Below are positions 1 through 11,070 of a stretch of DNA of 64,000 bases, piece by piece; positions within the stretch are counted from its first letter, which is position 1, and every line of letters starts with the position of its first letter. Source of the DNA: Apium graveolens. Its lineage: Eukaryota > Streptophyta > Magnoliopsida > Apiales > Apiaceae. The notes beneath the pieces were generated by a model. The model was not told where the DNA came from. It did not search any database and saw only the letters and a list, made by a program, of their open reading frames with translations. The translations under genes and the position numbers were made by a program. The DNA is taken from assembly GCF_009905375.1 (NCBI RefSeq), contig NC_133650.1, forward strand, positions 302,471,203-302,535,202, given 5' to 3'.

Positions 1-653
1 CAATACCAATGTGGGACAAAATCCCCAAAACCCATTTCAAACAAGCAACTTTGTCGCATATATTCATGGATTCCACTAAGAAAATGTCTTAGATCCAAAT
101 ATGAAAGTTTAAGTCCTCATGTCAAGGAACAACCTCCAAGTGTTAGTTTCCGGAAATCATCAAGAACATATATAAAATATGCCTCAAACTTTCCATTTTC
201 TAACAAATATTGTGGATGGATTCCAAGGAAGAGAAAAAGATGTTGCTATATTTTCATGTGTTAGGGCAAGCAAAAAGAAAGGCATCGGATTTCTTGCTAA
301 TTCTCGAGAATGAATGTTGGTATTACTAGATCAAGGTCTTCATTTGGGTAGGGGTTCTGCGTCGACTTTGAGAAAAGACAAGCACTGGAAAAATCTCATT
401 GAGAGTGCAGAGCAGAGAAATGCTCTTACAAGGTTTCGAAACCCTACACTGATTTTTACAGTGACGCAAACATAACATCTATGAGATTAAAAAAACTATG
501 CCAGAATCAAAAGAAGGCCCTGGAGATGATATTGGCATCGACATGGCTGTTGATGGTTAATGTATATGATGGACAAGTAGATAATCAAGTTTGGGAGGGT
601 GTAGATGCAGAAGGGTTCGATGACGGTGTAGATGATGACTAACCTCAGTAAAT
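1..653 (+). pseudogene. SEN1/UPF1-like RNA helicase, C-terminal remnant
   Basis: Translated pieces in shifting frames match the end of plant SEN1/UPF1-type superfamily 1 helicases. [19 protein letters not shown] (about 224-280) is the motif V region, [11 protein letters not shown] (about 311-343) is the motif VI region, and GSASTL.KDKHWKNL.ESAEQRNAL follows to about 430. VSKPYTDFYSD is next, then an acidic tail ending GFDDGVDDD and TAA near 643. Helicases of this family unwind RNA or RNA-DNA hybrids in the nucleus or cytoplasm. At least four frame changes (near 311, 345, 498 and 555) break the reading frame, so no protein can be made. It runs off the left edge, so its full extent is unknown. 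I see only the last exon equivalent and cannot tell a decayed host gene from a captured copy. Confidence 0.72.
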
Positions 654-864
654 GTGTCTAGTTCATTTTATAAATCACAGTTTTGCAGTAATTAGTTAGA
701 CGAGGTAGCATTGATTTGTAGTAATTGTGTTAGACGAGGTAGCATTAATTTTTATATTGATATGTACAAATTAGAATGCTCTAAGATTTCTGCCAATTCT
801 TGGCATTTGAGGTTTTGGGGCTACTAGCTAGGATGCTAACACTTCAGCCTTTCAATTTAAAGAC
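654..864. other. Non-coding flank of the helicase remnant
   Basis: This AT-rich stretch follows the stop of the helicase remnant and precedes the first LTR. It holds a short direct repeat, TTAGACGAGGTAGCATT, at about 696 and 730. It may be the old 3' untranslated region. I see no gene in it. Confidence 0.5.
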
Positions 865-1213
865 TGTTAGGAACCCTATATTATGTCACAGTAATATTAA
901 AATCTGGTGTTATGTGTTAGTAATGCTTGTGTGAGTCAATAATAGTAAGGGTCCTTTTGTCTTTTTCAATAGTGTTATTGTATGTATAAATTTGCAAGAT
1001 GTAATGTTCTGTTATCTGATATATGAAAATGGAAATATTCTTGCATTTCCTTCCTCTGCAATCTATCTCTCTCAATCTCTCATCTCTATCTCTCTATTTC
1101 CGATCTCTCTCCTCTCTATCACTATTCTCTTTTCCAATCTCTCTACGTTGTTTACCTTATTGCACTTATACAGAAAATCAAAAAACTCAAAATATAAAAC
1201 CTAGTTCCTAAGA
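865..1213 (+). mobile_element. Element A: short copia-type LTR (349 bp)
   Basis: The segment starts TGTTAGGAAC and ends GTTCCTAAGA, a terminal inverted repeat with one mismatch (the expected CA end is GA). A primer binding site follows two bases later. Most of 1050-1150 is a CT-rich tract typical of the R/U5 part of small plant copia LTRs. No partner LTR or coding region of this element is in the window; it is cut at 1383 by element B. The putative left target site is AAGAC at 860-864, with no partner to test it against. Confidence 0.68.
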
Positions 1214-1215
1214 AA

Positions 1216-1230
1216 TTTGATATCAGAGCA
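1216..1230 (+). other. Primer binding site of element A
   Basis: TTTGATATCAGAGCA resembles the initiator-methionine tRNA primer site TGGTATCAGAGC with one G-to-A change, and sits directly after the LTR end. Confidence 0.65.
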
Positions 1231-1383
1231 CTATTTTTTCATCAGCACAGCTTCAAACATGTTGAGCACGTGAAACAATCTGCGATTAATACATACAACT
1301 AAAACTTAATACATACAACTAAAACAGTGTGTGAATAACAGTGTGCGAGTATAACTGTGTAAACCAGAAAAGTAAACGAGAGA
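1231..1383 (+). other. Truncated leader of element A with a 20-bp tandem duplication
   Basis: This is untranslated leader following the primer site. The 20-bp unit beginning TTAATACATAC is present twice without change at 1286-1305 and 1306-1325. The leader ends abruptly at 1383, where element B begins. Confidence 0.5.
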
Positions 1384-3547
1384 TGTAATAACCCCAATTT
1401 TTGAGAAATTTTGAAACCCTTATGAATAGGTTTTTGCTAAACGAGAAAACTTTCATGCCACGCTATGTAGGGGTTCTGTTATTGATCTTATGGGATATTA
1501 TTAGTACTCTATGTGGTATATAAGTGTATGTAAAGATCGTCAGAATCCAATTCCGAACACTTTGATTTTTCCCGGAAATCCACAAGATACGGAAGATTTG
1601 AGAAAAAGGTAACAGGATAAAAAGGATTTAAATAAAAGGATTATAGGAGAGGATCATAAAGGAATATAATATATTGAGAAAGGTTAAGGGAACCTAAGTA
1701 ATAAGATCCCGGGTATGATCCTTCAAACGATAAACGAAACGAAAGTTAAGCGAACCGTATAACAGATCTCGGTCATTAGGCAAACGATTAGGAAGTTAAT
1801 CAAAGGGATTAGTGGGAATGATGTCATCCAACCAATAGAAAGAGGACAAGGAAGTGAGGATGACATCATGAGGATGACATAAGCATGACATGGGAAGGAA
1901 GGAGGTGTGGTGGCTTTGTAACCACACAAATCCAAGGGCAAGAAGGTAATTGACTAAAGCAAGCACAAAAACCAATCAACCAAGCCAAGTAAAATCATTT
2001 TCATCAAAAATCAAAAGCAACCAAGGCTTTGTTCTTCATTGCTCACGGCTTTTCACTATTCAAAAGGCAAGAGAAATTCAAAATCCAAGATCCAAGCTTC
2101 CTAAATTGGTAAGATAATTCCCTAATCATCTTCATGCTTAGTTAGGACTATATCATGAGTTTAAGCCATTAATTCCTTCTCAATCTTCTTCATTTAATCA
2201 AAGAAGAAGACAATGAATAGTGTTTTCAAGTTTTTAACTTGAACTTTTTCTTGTTTTCTTGAAGATCCAAGCATTCTTAAGACTTCTCAAGCTTCTTAAG
2301 GCTTCCTAGCTCCACCCACCACTTCAAGGAAGGTATACCATCTCCAAACCCTAGATTCCTATATATTATAAGATGATTTTGATTAGTGGGTTGATATTGT
2401 AGCTTGTTGTTATGATTTAGAGTTTGGGATTTGGAATGGTAGTGAAATGGAATGGTAATTGTTGTGGTTTTGATTTAAAGGAACTTAAGTATGATTAAAG
2501 TTAAGTTTAGGCATAAGTATGAATGATTAAATTGAATTGGTTGGGGTTGTTATGATGTGATAAGGATGGATGTTGGTTGTATGTTGGATTTGAGGTTGGT
2601 TTGTGGTTGGTTTGAATGGTTAAAATTGGGAAATCGCGTAAACATAGCCGTCGTAACGTCCGATTTTCTTTGGACTGTTTTTGTGCATAGCATTAGGACC
2701 CGAGAACCCCCTGCTAGATTATGACCACTGCCATGTTTAGATAGCTCATGTTACGAGCTTCGTTTTGATATGTAGTTCGTTCGATTCCGATGCACGGTTT
2801 AGGAGAAACGACCGTTTCAAGTAACGGCGTTTCGCGAACGAAACTTTTTCCCTCGCCTTACTTTGAAACATAGGTTAAAGACCAAAAAGGGTTAATTAAT
2901 GTATGAAACATTTATGGTAAGTGTGTTAGGCAGTTGGTAAGACACTCGCGAAGGAATCGCTTTAAAACTCGTAAAGGTTAAATTATTAAAAATGGTGGAG
3001 CCGAGGGTACCCGAGTGACTTAAGCGAATCAGTGAGCGCAAAACAGCGTTAGAGTCTAAGTTAGTTAAAGTATAGATTTACAAGTGACTTTGGTTTAATT
3101 CCAACTTACTTGTTGTTTATAGGTTACCAGACTCGTCCCGAGCCATTCGTAACCCCAGTCGCTCAGGCAAGTATTCTATCCGTTATACTGTTGTTGTGAT
3201 GTAATATGTATATGCATTATCTTGCGATAGATGCATATTGTTATTAGCAAATGTTGCGATATATTGTAGCATGTGATATGGTATATATGCATGCCTGTTT
3301 CATATTCTTGAAATATATATCTGTTGGTTCAGTTGATAATACCTATGCTAGAGGATAGCGGTACTTGCATATACCCTTAGTATAGGGACCCAAAGGTGAA
3401 AATATTTTCTAAAACCGGGAGTCGAGGATCCCGAGTAGATTTTGTATATATGGATATGGATATATATATATTTATATATATATATATGGATAGTTTTCAA
3501 ACTATTAATCGAATAAGGTTTATTCGATAACTTTAACTTTATTTATT

Positions 3548-3802
3548 ATTGAATATTATTTCGAATATTCATTCGAGGCTTATGACTCCTTTATTTATTG
3601 AATATTATTTGAATATTCATTCGAGGCTTATGACTCCTTATTTATTTATGAATATTATTTGAATATTCATTCGAGGCTTATGACTCCTTTATTATTTATT
3701 GAATATTATTTGAATATTCATTCGGGCTTATGACTCAGTATTTATTTATGAATATTATTTGAATATTCATTTGAGGATCTATGACTCCGATTATTTGCTG
3801 AA
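3548..3802 (+). repeat. Minisatellite in left LTR of B, five units of about 50 bp
   Basis: Units carry GAATATTATTTGAATATTC, followed by ATTCGAGGCTTATGACTCC or a close variant. The first half is an inverted repeat (GAATATT/AATATTC), so each unit can form a small hairpin. The last unit is the most diverged (ATTTGAGGATCTATGACTCC). Confidence 0.8.
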
Positions 3803-4292
3803 ATATATTCTTTATTTTATTAAAGAATAAGGTGTTAATAATCAAACTTATTTTCGATTATTCAAATAAAGATAATACTTTCATATAAGTATATCTTTGG
3901 TTATTTAATACTCGTTTCAAGTATAAGTTTTAATACTTCTACTTCAATTATTTTTATAAAGATTATTCTTTATGGGAATATTATTTAAATAATAATATTC
4001 AGTCATTTTCTAAATATTCTGGGGACTGATTTACTTCATTAAATCAGCTTTACTCCAAACACTCTTTAAAGTGTTTTCGAGTCTTCAAAATGATTTTTAA
4101 AAGTTAGAGCGGATCCCAAAACTCATTTTATATTTAAGATCTTCCTTTTAAGGGGATTTAAATACTCGCTCAAAACCTGGGGATCCGGCTCTGTGGTGTA
4201 TTTTATATTCGCAACAAGGTTGCGAGTTTTGGTAAATGAATTGATTACTTACCCAACGTTCGGGAAGTAAGTCCATCTATTGAGTCGGCATA

Positions 4293-4385
4293 AGCAACAT
4301 GGGCTCAGTGGGCGTCCATGATAGTGTAAGTGGCTCAGTGGGAGTCCATCAAATGCATAAGTGGCTGAGTGGCAGTCCAGCATAG
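4293..4385 (+). repeat. Three-copy 31-bp repeat in left LTR of B
   Basis: Three degenerate units share GGCTCAGTGGGAGTCCA with variants GTGGGCGTCCA and GAGTGGCAGTCCA. The same array is in the right LTR at about 14032-14126. Confidence 0.75.
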
Positions 4386-5542
4386 GTCCTAATTATGACC
4401 AGGGTGATGACCAGTGGGGAATTCGTCCATCTACTAGTAGAAAAGGTTACTTATGGGTATCTTTGCCTGATCAGCAAGATATCTGGTTTATGCCAAAGGT
4501 TTTCTTTTCCTTCCAAATTCATTGGATATTGCAACTCTGTTCATACTTTACATAACAGAGGTTCCAGGAAATTTTAGAGATTATATATGTGGATATATAT
4601 ATCGGGACTAAATAAAGTATCTCATAACTTTTTCATTCAATAATATTTCAAAGATTGAATCTATTCAAATCTTGTCTTGTAGTCTCATCTATGGATGAAC
4701 TTTTGAAACTGATTATAACTTGAACGGTGGTAGTTCAAGTAGTATTGGGAAAGATATAAGTATATTGGGGTATTTGGTAACCTCATCTTTTAAACTTATA
4801 TCTATTAATAATTGTCTTATGAATGACAAAGATTTTCAGAAAAACGTTGAGACAAGGTTAGATATATGAGATCACCTTGCAACGATATTTTTATACAGTT
4901 ATACACTGGGATTTGTGTATATTATGCATGGAAGAGGACTTCCAATATTTTGAAAAGTATATATGTATATATACTGAATATTTTGCGACTTCATCGCATT
5001 AAGATATCAAACTTGGTTCATTTCTTTTGACCAAGACTTTCATGAGTTATGAGTAGGCTCATATATTGTAAATCATTATACATATTATTTTGGTGGGCTT
5101 GCTGCTCACCCTTGCTTTATTTCTTCATCACACAACAACAGTTAGGAAAGATGGCCAGACTCCAGCAGACCCAGCGCAAGCGCGTGGGAAGCGCCGCGTC
5201 TTCCCGTTGATGTTGTAGCTGCTATAGCTGCAGAGGTAGATCTATTGTAGATCAGACCATCTACTTTTGAGAATCAATTATGTATAATTATAACTTGTGG
5301 CAGATAATGGCAATTAACTGTAAATTTATCAAGTAATCATTTTGGGTTGTAATAACTTTTAAATTGTGGATTCAAAGACTTGTACTTATTTAAATTTCAT
5401 CTCTGAGACTATAACGGGTTGTGGTGTGTGTTAGTGTGGGGTCACAGCATAAGGTTATTATTAATTAAGTGAAGTGATATTGTGGAAAGAAAGACCGTGA
5501 CGACCCGGATCCCCGACCCCGGATCTGGGGGTGTTACAGAAA

Positions 5543-5554
5543 TGGTATCAGAGC
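5543..5554 (+). other. Primer binding site of element B
   Basis: TGGTATCAGAGC, the usual initiator-Met tRNA primer site of plant Ty3 elements, lies four bases after the LTR end. Confidence 0.9.
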
Positions 5555-5994
5555 TAAGCGTTATAAACCTCAGAGATGATGGGACGTTAAGATAATAAGT
5601 TAACTAAGATAATAAGAACTCTTGCCAAGTTCATAGTCGGGCTACCTAACGTAGTACTGACAGTTAAAACCCTTATGGGAACCCTTATAAATATCGTGAT
5701 AGGAGCGTAGTTCGTTATCGTATATGGTAGCGGGACTCCGAACCCTGAGGTTGAGGAGCAACACGCGATGATGTTTTATTACTAATTGGAGATCGGATTG
5801 TGGATCCGATAGAGTGTCCTAATGCAGGACCGGATGATGTTGATATTGAGGATTAGCGGTTGAGGATGTTGTCCTAGAAGGGATAGTTGTTGAGGAGGAT
5901 CCCATGGAGGATCCTGACAGATGGATAAAGGACCACTGATGAATTGATGACCATGGTTGGTCGACTACCAGAGGTAGGATTGGCCGGTCACTAC

Positions 5995-6800
5995 CGGAGG
6001 TTCGTTCAAGTTGTAAAGATAGTAGCCCCTTTAACGCGGCTTACTCGTAAGACTGAGAAGTTCGAATGGACAGAGAAATGCGAGAACAGCTTTAAGAACT
6101 GAAGCAAAGGTTGGTGGGCCCCTATGCTGGCGTTGCCGGATGGAAAAGGAGATTTTGTGATTTGTAAGTGACGCTTCGCATAAGGAATTAGGGTGCTTTA
6201 TAGCACAGCAAGATAATCGCGTCTGCGTCAAGACAATTAAGGTAATAAAATTCGATATCCCCCCCATGAGCTTAGGCTCGTGGCAATAGTTTTACCCTAA
6301 AGATTGGAGGCACTACTGTATGGAGAGAGTGTGACGATTCACAAACCATAGGAGTCTCGTACCTTCTTACGTAGAAAGGCTCAACATATGCCAGAGGAGG
6401 CAGTTAGAGCTAATCAAGAATAATGATTGGGAGATTCTTTATCATTCGGGAAAGCCAATGTGGTGGCTGATGCCCTTAGTAAAAAGGAGAGACTCAAGAT
6501 GATAATGTCTTTGGGAGAGTTTATAAGAGATTTTGGAAATAGTAGTGAGGTAACCGGGAGCCGGTACCGAAAGCTGTTTGAGTTGCAATAGAGACCGAAT
6601 TATTGGAAAAGAGCATACGGTGCCAGAGAAAGGTGATGAATGAAGGCAGAGAGCCAACAAATAAATATGAGATTAATACGAGAAAGATGATAAGGGAATA
6701 ATGAGGTATTCCTATAGAATTTGGATTCCAAATGTTCAAGAGCTTAAAGATGAGATCTTAGATGAAAGTCATAGTTCAAGGAATAAGATTAAGGGCAAAC
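5995..6800 (+). pseudogene. Misplaced RNase H / integrase N-terminal fragment in element B
   Basis: Shifting frames give [76 protein letters not shown] and IWIPNVQELKDEILDESHSS. In order these are the RT-RNase H connection, the RNase H domain with the SDAS motif, and the start of the integrase region of a Tekay/Del polyprotein. Many stops and frameshifts make it non-coding. Its place is odd: in an intact element this part lies far downstream of gag, but here it precedes the gag traces, and a second RNase H trace occurs near 8700. It therefore looks like an inserted or rearranged copy. Confidence 0.75.
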
Positions 6801-7059
6801 CCTGAATGTGATAGTCAGGGAGGACGCCATCAAGATAGAAGGAACCCATGGCATAATGGAGTGGAAAATGAGGATTTTAAATTAAAAGATGACCCCAATT
6901 ATGGGGAGTAGGATGAAACATTTCATACTAAGGAAACAGAAAGTCGAGTAAGGAAAGGAGACCCGAGACGGTACTCCTATACGGCAATTCATGGACCTAT
7001 CTAGAAAGAACTTAGACTATTATCCCCAACCACCACCCTGAGGAGACAGTGCGGTGGGA

Positions 7060-7600
7060 AATTCTTTCATGACCTTTAAGTCGCTAAGCTCTCAGAGTCC
7101 ATGGAACAAGCTGACCCAGCCGAGGCAAGAGCCTGGCTAAGGAAATACAGGAATCATTTGAGATTCTAAATGATTGACGAATCACAAAAGACTATTTTGT
7201 CACTTACCCTCCTAAGAGAGAGACCACTCGCTGGTGAAAGACCAAGGAAGGCACGGAGCAAGAGATTATAATAAACTGATTTAAGTTCAGTCAATTGTTT
7301 TCAGGAAAGTAATTCCCAAAGATAAGGAGATAATGTAAAAGCTTAGAGCCAGAACAAAGGCAGACGAGTATGATAAATTATGAATCTAAGTTGTAAAAGT
7401 TATCAAGATTCGTTCTGAGGACACGAATCCAGAATGACGGGATGTTTGAAATCAATGCTTATGTTGTGTTGGTTCATGAAATAATGATAAGAGAAGGAAA
7501 ATAAAAAGAAATTGAAGTGGAAAGGAATATAACGGCAATAGAGTTTGAGGTATGATAAGGGAGTTGGGTATGAGGAAACCCTAACGACTCGTAGCAATAG
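7060..7600 (+). pseudogene. Decayed gag of element B
   Basis: Fragments such as AEARAWLRKYR, MIDESQKTILSLTLLREETTRW, FKFSQLFSGK and PEQRQTSMINYESKL follow the order of the plant retrotransposon gag domain, which makes the capsid of the virus-like particle. In particular they recall AWL, the RRW tryptophan region and the YESKL-like end. The frame is broken repeatedly and no CCHC knuckle is recognisable. The identification rests on pattern order, not on a continuous frame. Confidence 0.6.
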
Positions 7601-8039
7601 AAATAGAAAAGTATGCATTCGTCAGGATGAGGGTGATTCAACATAAGTTAAATTGATGGTTGAGGGCATAAGAGATACATATAGTTTATCCCCTGTAAGT
7701 TGGGAGGATTCGAGGAAACCTTGAGATAATTCGAAGGATAAATAATGAGACGCGGATAGACTAAGGGGATAAGGAAGTAAGAAATTAGGAAAAATTGGAT
7801 GAAGGAAGTGACCTTCAAGAAGGAAATGTAAGACCGGTGGCTTGATACCAGAAAGGGAGACGCCAGGTATGAAAGATATCCCAACATTGAGATGACTGTT
7901 GAGATAAACAACAAAAGTAAATAAGGAATTATTAAGAAGAAGTTCACGTTGAACACGACCAATATCTTCCAGAACATCCTTGTTATCGTTACCAAATTAG
8001 GCAAGACAAGCGGATAACCGTTGTTATCTTTTGGAGGCC

Positions 8040-8330
8040 ATATGGATTGACCTCAATTTGAATAAGGATGCTATTATGAAGTTAGGTATAGACTATCGAG
8101 GTGGGAATGATGAATATGATAATCTATCAAGGATATATGACTTGATTTATCCATGGAAGGATGCAAGTACCTTTTAAAGGTGGAATTAAGGATAGAACAT
8201 TGGTAACTTAAAATGAATCCTAGGGGACTGCATAAAGGTTGGCATGTCACCCTTAATAGGGACAGTATGAGTTTTGACAGTATGATTGGGAAAGGGTTAA
8301 GGTAACAACAACCTTTAAGAATCAGTGGAG
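8040..8330 (+). pseudogene. Decayed reverse transcriptase fragment of element B
   Basis: The pieces IDYR, IYDLI, KDASTF, KVELRIEHW, LKMNPRGLHK and MSFDS line up in order with the Tekay reverse transcriptase block IDYRELN to MSFGLTNAP (fingers and palm). The catalytic aspartate pair is not recognisable. There are many substitutions, stops and frame changes. The identification depends on the order of weak matches. Confidence 0.5.
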
Positions 8331-8689
8331 AAATTTTGCAGAAGTATATAGACAATGATTCTGGTATTAATAAATGGTATCTTGATATGCCCTGTATCTA
8401 GGGAATACAGGAGGAACGATTGAAGGATAACCTTAGAGGTTTTACAAGGAGAAAGGTAATATTCAAAATTCTCAAGAATAGAAATGTGGATAAAGGAAAT
8501 ATGACGTAATTATAATGATGCCAAGTGAGGCACGTGTTAAACCACGAGAAGGTATGGATCGAACCAGTAAAGGTCGAAATTGTTCAGGGCAATGAGGGCC
8601 CAGGATAAAGATGTTCTAAGTATGATTAAGAGTCAGTCATGACAGTGATTAACCTCTAAAGACTGAGGCAATAACTTATGGAAAAATGG

Positions 8690-8870
8690 TGATATTTTTT
8701 TTTTACTACTCATCAGATTTTAAGGAATACATCTTCACAAAAGCAGTGATTGAAATAAGGTAGAAAATTTATTTGGAGGTGGTTAAAATGACATTGACTG
8801 TAAGGAAATTTTACTATCAGGAAAGGCCAAAGAGGTGGCCGACACTTTAAAGGTAAGTGGATAATTATAG
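8690..8870 (+). pseudogene. Second decayed RNase H fragment of element B
   Basis: Pieces resembling IFTDH, KYIFTQK, RRKYLEVVK and GKAKEVADTL match the end of the RNase H domain of a Ty3 polyprotein. This copy is in the expected place (after gag and RT traces, before integrase), unlike the copy at 5995-6800. Confidence 0.55.
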
Positions 8871-8879
8871 GCGCGTGTG

Positions 8880-10285
8880 CCAAAAGAATACAGTGATGAT
8901 GGTTAAAAATGTGAAGGTTGAATTATGGTTGGAGAGATTGACATTCCTTCTGATGACTGTGCAAATACCCAACCCTAATAGTAGTTGGTAAAGGTTTAAT
9001 TCGTGTAATCGCCATGAGCAGGCTATCTATCTTAGAAGGTCCTATCTTGAGATAAGCCAGGACCATGTTTCAAAAAGGACTAGACGAACCTTTGAGTAAG
9101 TCTTCTATTTAAGGCATATAATTTATAATGGTATTAACCTGCTATCGTTGCTTTGAGCGAAACTCTTCTGCAATTTTATCTGCTTCATGTCATGTATGTA
9201 TGTCAGGATCAGGAGTGTTCTTCATGAATCAGGAATGGTGATTATGTTACCTCCTTAGAAGGATTTGATACGAGATGTATGGACTCCGTATGGTTAGCTA
9301 TTAAGACTTCATGGAAAATGAATGACTACAGTAGGTCAGTGGTGGACCATAGTAAGGCATCAATGATTCTGCGAGTAATGAGCTGATTACAACCGTGAGA
9401 GTTGTATTGGAATGGGTGTTGAGATTGAGTACCACTAATTGGGTCGTGGTAGTGTATAAGTTATCATTGATAGACTAATTAAGTAGAGTATCTACCTAGT
9501 GAATAATCATTCTTTCTTATCAATAGAGAGTCGTATTATTATACGAGGAAGGTTGCGGTGCAAGCATAGAATTCTAGTAACGATGATGTATAGAATGAGA
9601 ACCCAGATTCGATTTTCGATGTCGAGGGAGTTTCAAAGGTGATTGTGTATAAGCTCGAGGAAGAGCATGGGTCCATAGAATGATGGACGGAATAGCAAAA
9701 ATATTTAAGCATGCAAAATGCGATGCGATAATACTTGATGTTGATATAAATACATATGTTTTGTTCTCCTATGACAAACCTCTATAGTTCAGAGGTAGGT
9801 TCCAAGCCAGATATTTTGTGGCAGTATATTTTTTTTCATATATACAATTCTCTTCAATTCGTTCTTTTCTCTTCTTTTCATTTCATGTAAGCTGAGAAGA
9901 ACAACCCTTCCAGAAGGGGAGGTATTGCCGAATGACTATCTATCTGCGTGATAGAAGCCGAGTAGGATACCAGCTATTGTTTAATTGCTTGTCAAGTACT
10001 AAAGGCTGGCCACCTTCTGTACTAACTATGCGATATAACAAGTGTTCATGATCATAGTGATCTCTCAACAAATTCCTTTACTTCTATTTGATTAATCAAA
10101 CTTTGGAAAATAGAAACAGCTGAAAAAGGAGTAATAAAGTTGTGGTAGTATTCAGAATGGAAACACATTCATGATACTAAGGTTGACGTGGTTATTAAAA
10201 GGTTATAGAACGCTAACGAGCAAAGTATAACCAGTATAATATTAGGAACGGAAGGTGATAGCGATTACGAACTGGAAAAGAATGG
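8880..10285. other. Unassigned interior of element B
   Basis: About 1.4 kb between the RNase H and integrase traces where I recognise no domain. By position it should hold decayed integrase core sequence. No open frame of note is present. Confidence 0.4.
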
Positions 10286-11040
10286 GTATTGAGAAGCAAA
10301 GTTCTAATGCTAAAAGCTATAGTGAGAGTCTGTGCAATAGACTTGAAAGAATTTGGAATGATCACTAAATTCGGATTGAGTTATCTTACGACAATAGATC
10401 ATATGTCATTATCGAGATGTCGCCTTATGAGATCCTTGAGGGAAGACAATGTCGATCTCCCTTATGTTAGGATGAAGTCGTAGAGCGCAAGATGCTCGGA
10501 CCCGCAGTAGTCCAAAGGACCAAGGATATGATAGATCTAATCAGAGGACGGCTGGTAGTAGCCCAAGATGGACATGATAAGTATGTTGATTTGACACGCA
10601 AGGATAAAGAGTATGAAATAGGGGACCTAGTAATGTTATAGGTATCCTTTGGAAAGGATTGATGAGGTTCGGAAAGAAAGGAAAGCTAAGTCTACAATTT
10701 GTTGGACCCTTGGATATATTAAGACGTTTGGGAAGTTAGCATATGAGCTAGCCCTAACCCCGAACATGTAGCAGGTCGTAACGTGTTTCATGTATCAATG
10801 TTAAGGAAGTGTAATTCAGATGCCAGTCAAATAGGGGCATATGAGCGCATAGATATGTAACCCGACGTAACCTATATGGAGCAACCAGGAAGGGTTATAG
10901 AGTGAAAAGGGACAAGTGCTTAGGAGAAGGGTTATCAAACTAGTCAGAGTTTGATGGTAGAACCACAATGTGGAATATTGACTCGAGAGTTAGAAAGTGT
11001 AATGCTAAGAAAGTATCCCCATTTGTTTTCTATCTGATTC
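10286..11040 (+). pseudogene. Decayed integrase C-terminal part of element B
   Basis: Fragments VRVCAIDLKEFG, MPYEILEGRQCRSP, GPAVVQ.TKDMIDLI, GDLVML.VS, KGLMRFGKKGKLS and FVGPLDILRR match in order the region after the DDE core of Tekay integrases. It ends with the ELE...YPHLF-like tail of the chromodomain side at about 10985-11025. A 64-codon open stretch at 10289-10483 is only part of this. Stops and shifts prevent expression. Confidence 0.7.
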
Positions 11041-11052
11041 CGGGACGGAATC

Positions 11053-11070
11053 CTTTTAAGGAGGGGAGAC
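11053..11070 (+). other. Polypurine tract of element B
   Basis: TTTTAAGGAGGGGAGAC lies immediately before the right LTR. It is the plus-strand primer site expected at this position. Confidence 0.85.

Larger units (their letters stand above)
1384..5538 (+). repeat. Left (5') LTR of element B
   Basis: It begins TGTAATAACC and ends GGGTGTTACA, and aligns along its length with 11071-15289. The first 190 bases differ at roughly nine sites, while long stretches further in are nearly identical. The LTR contains a pentameric 50-bp minisatellite and a three-copy 31-bp repeat. Open frames inside it, for example at 1723-1941, are not supported as genes. Confidence 0.9.

Noticed and set aside
7403..8355. 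Minus-strand frames of 71-118 codons in the interior of B
   Set aside because: The hydrophobic, low-information translations are antisense to decayed gag and RT traces read on the plus strand.
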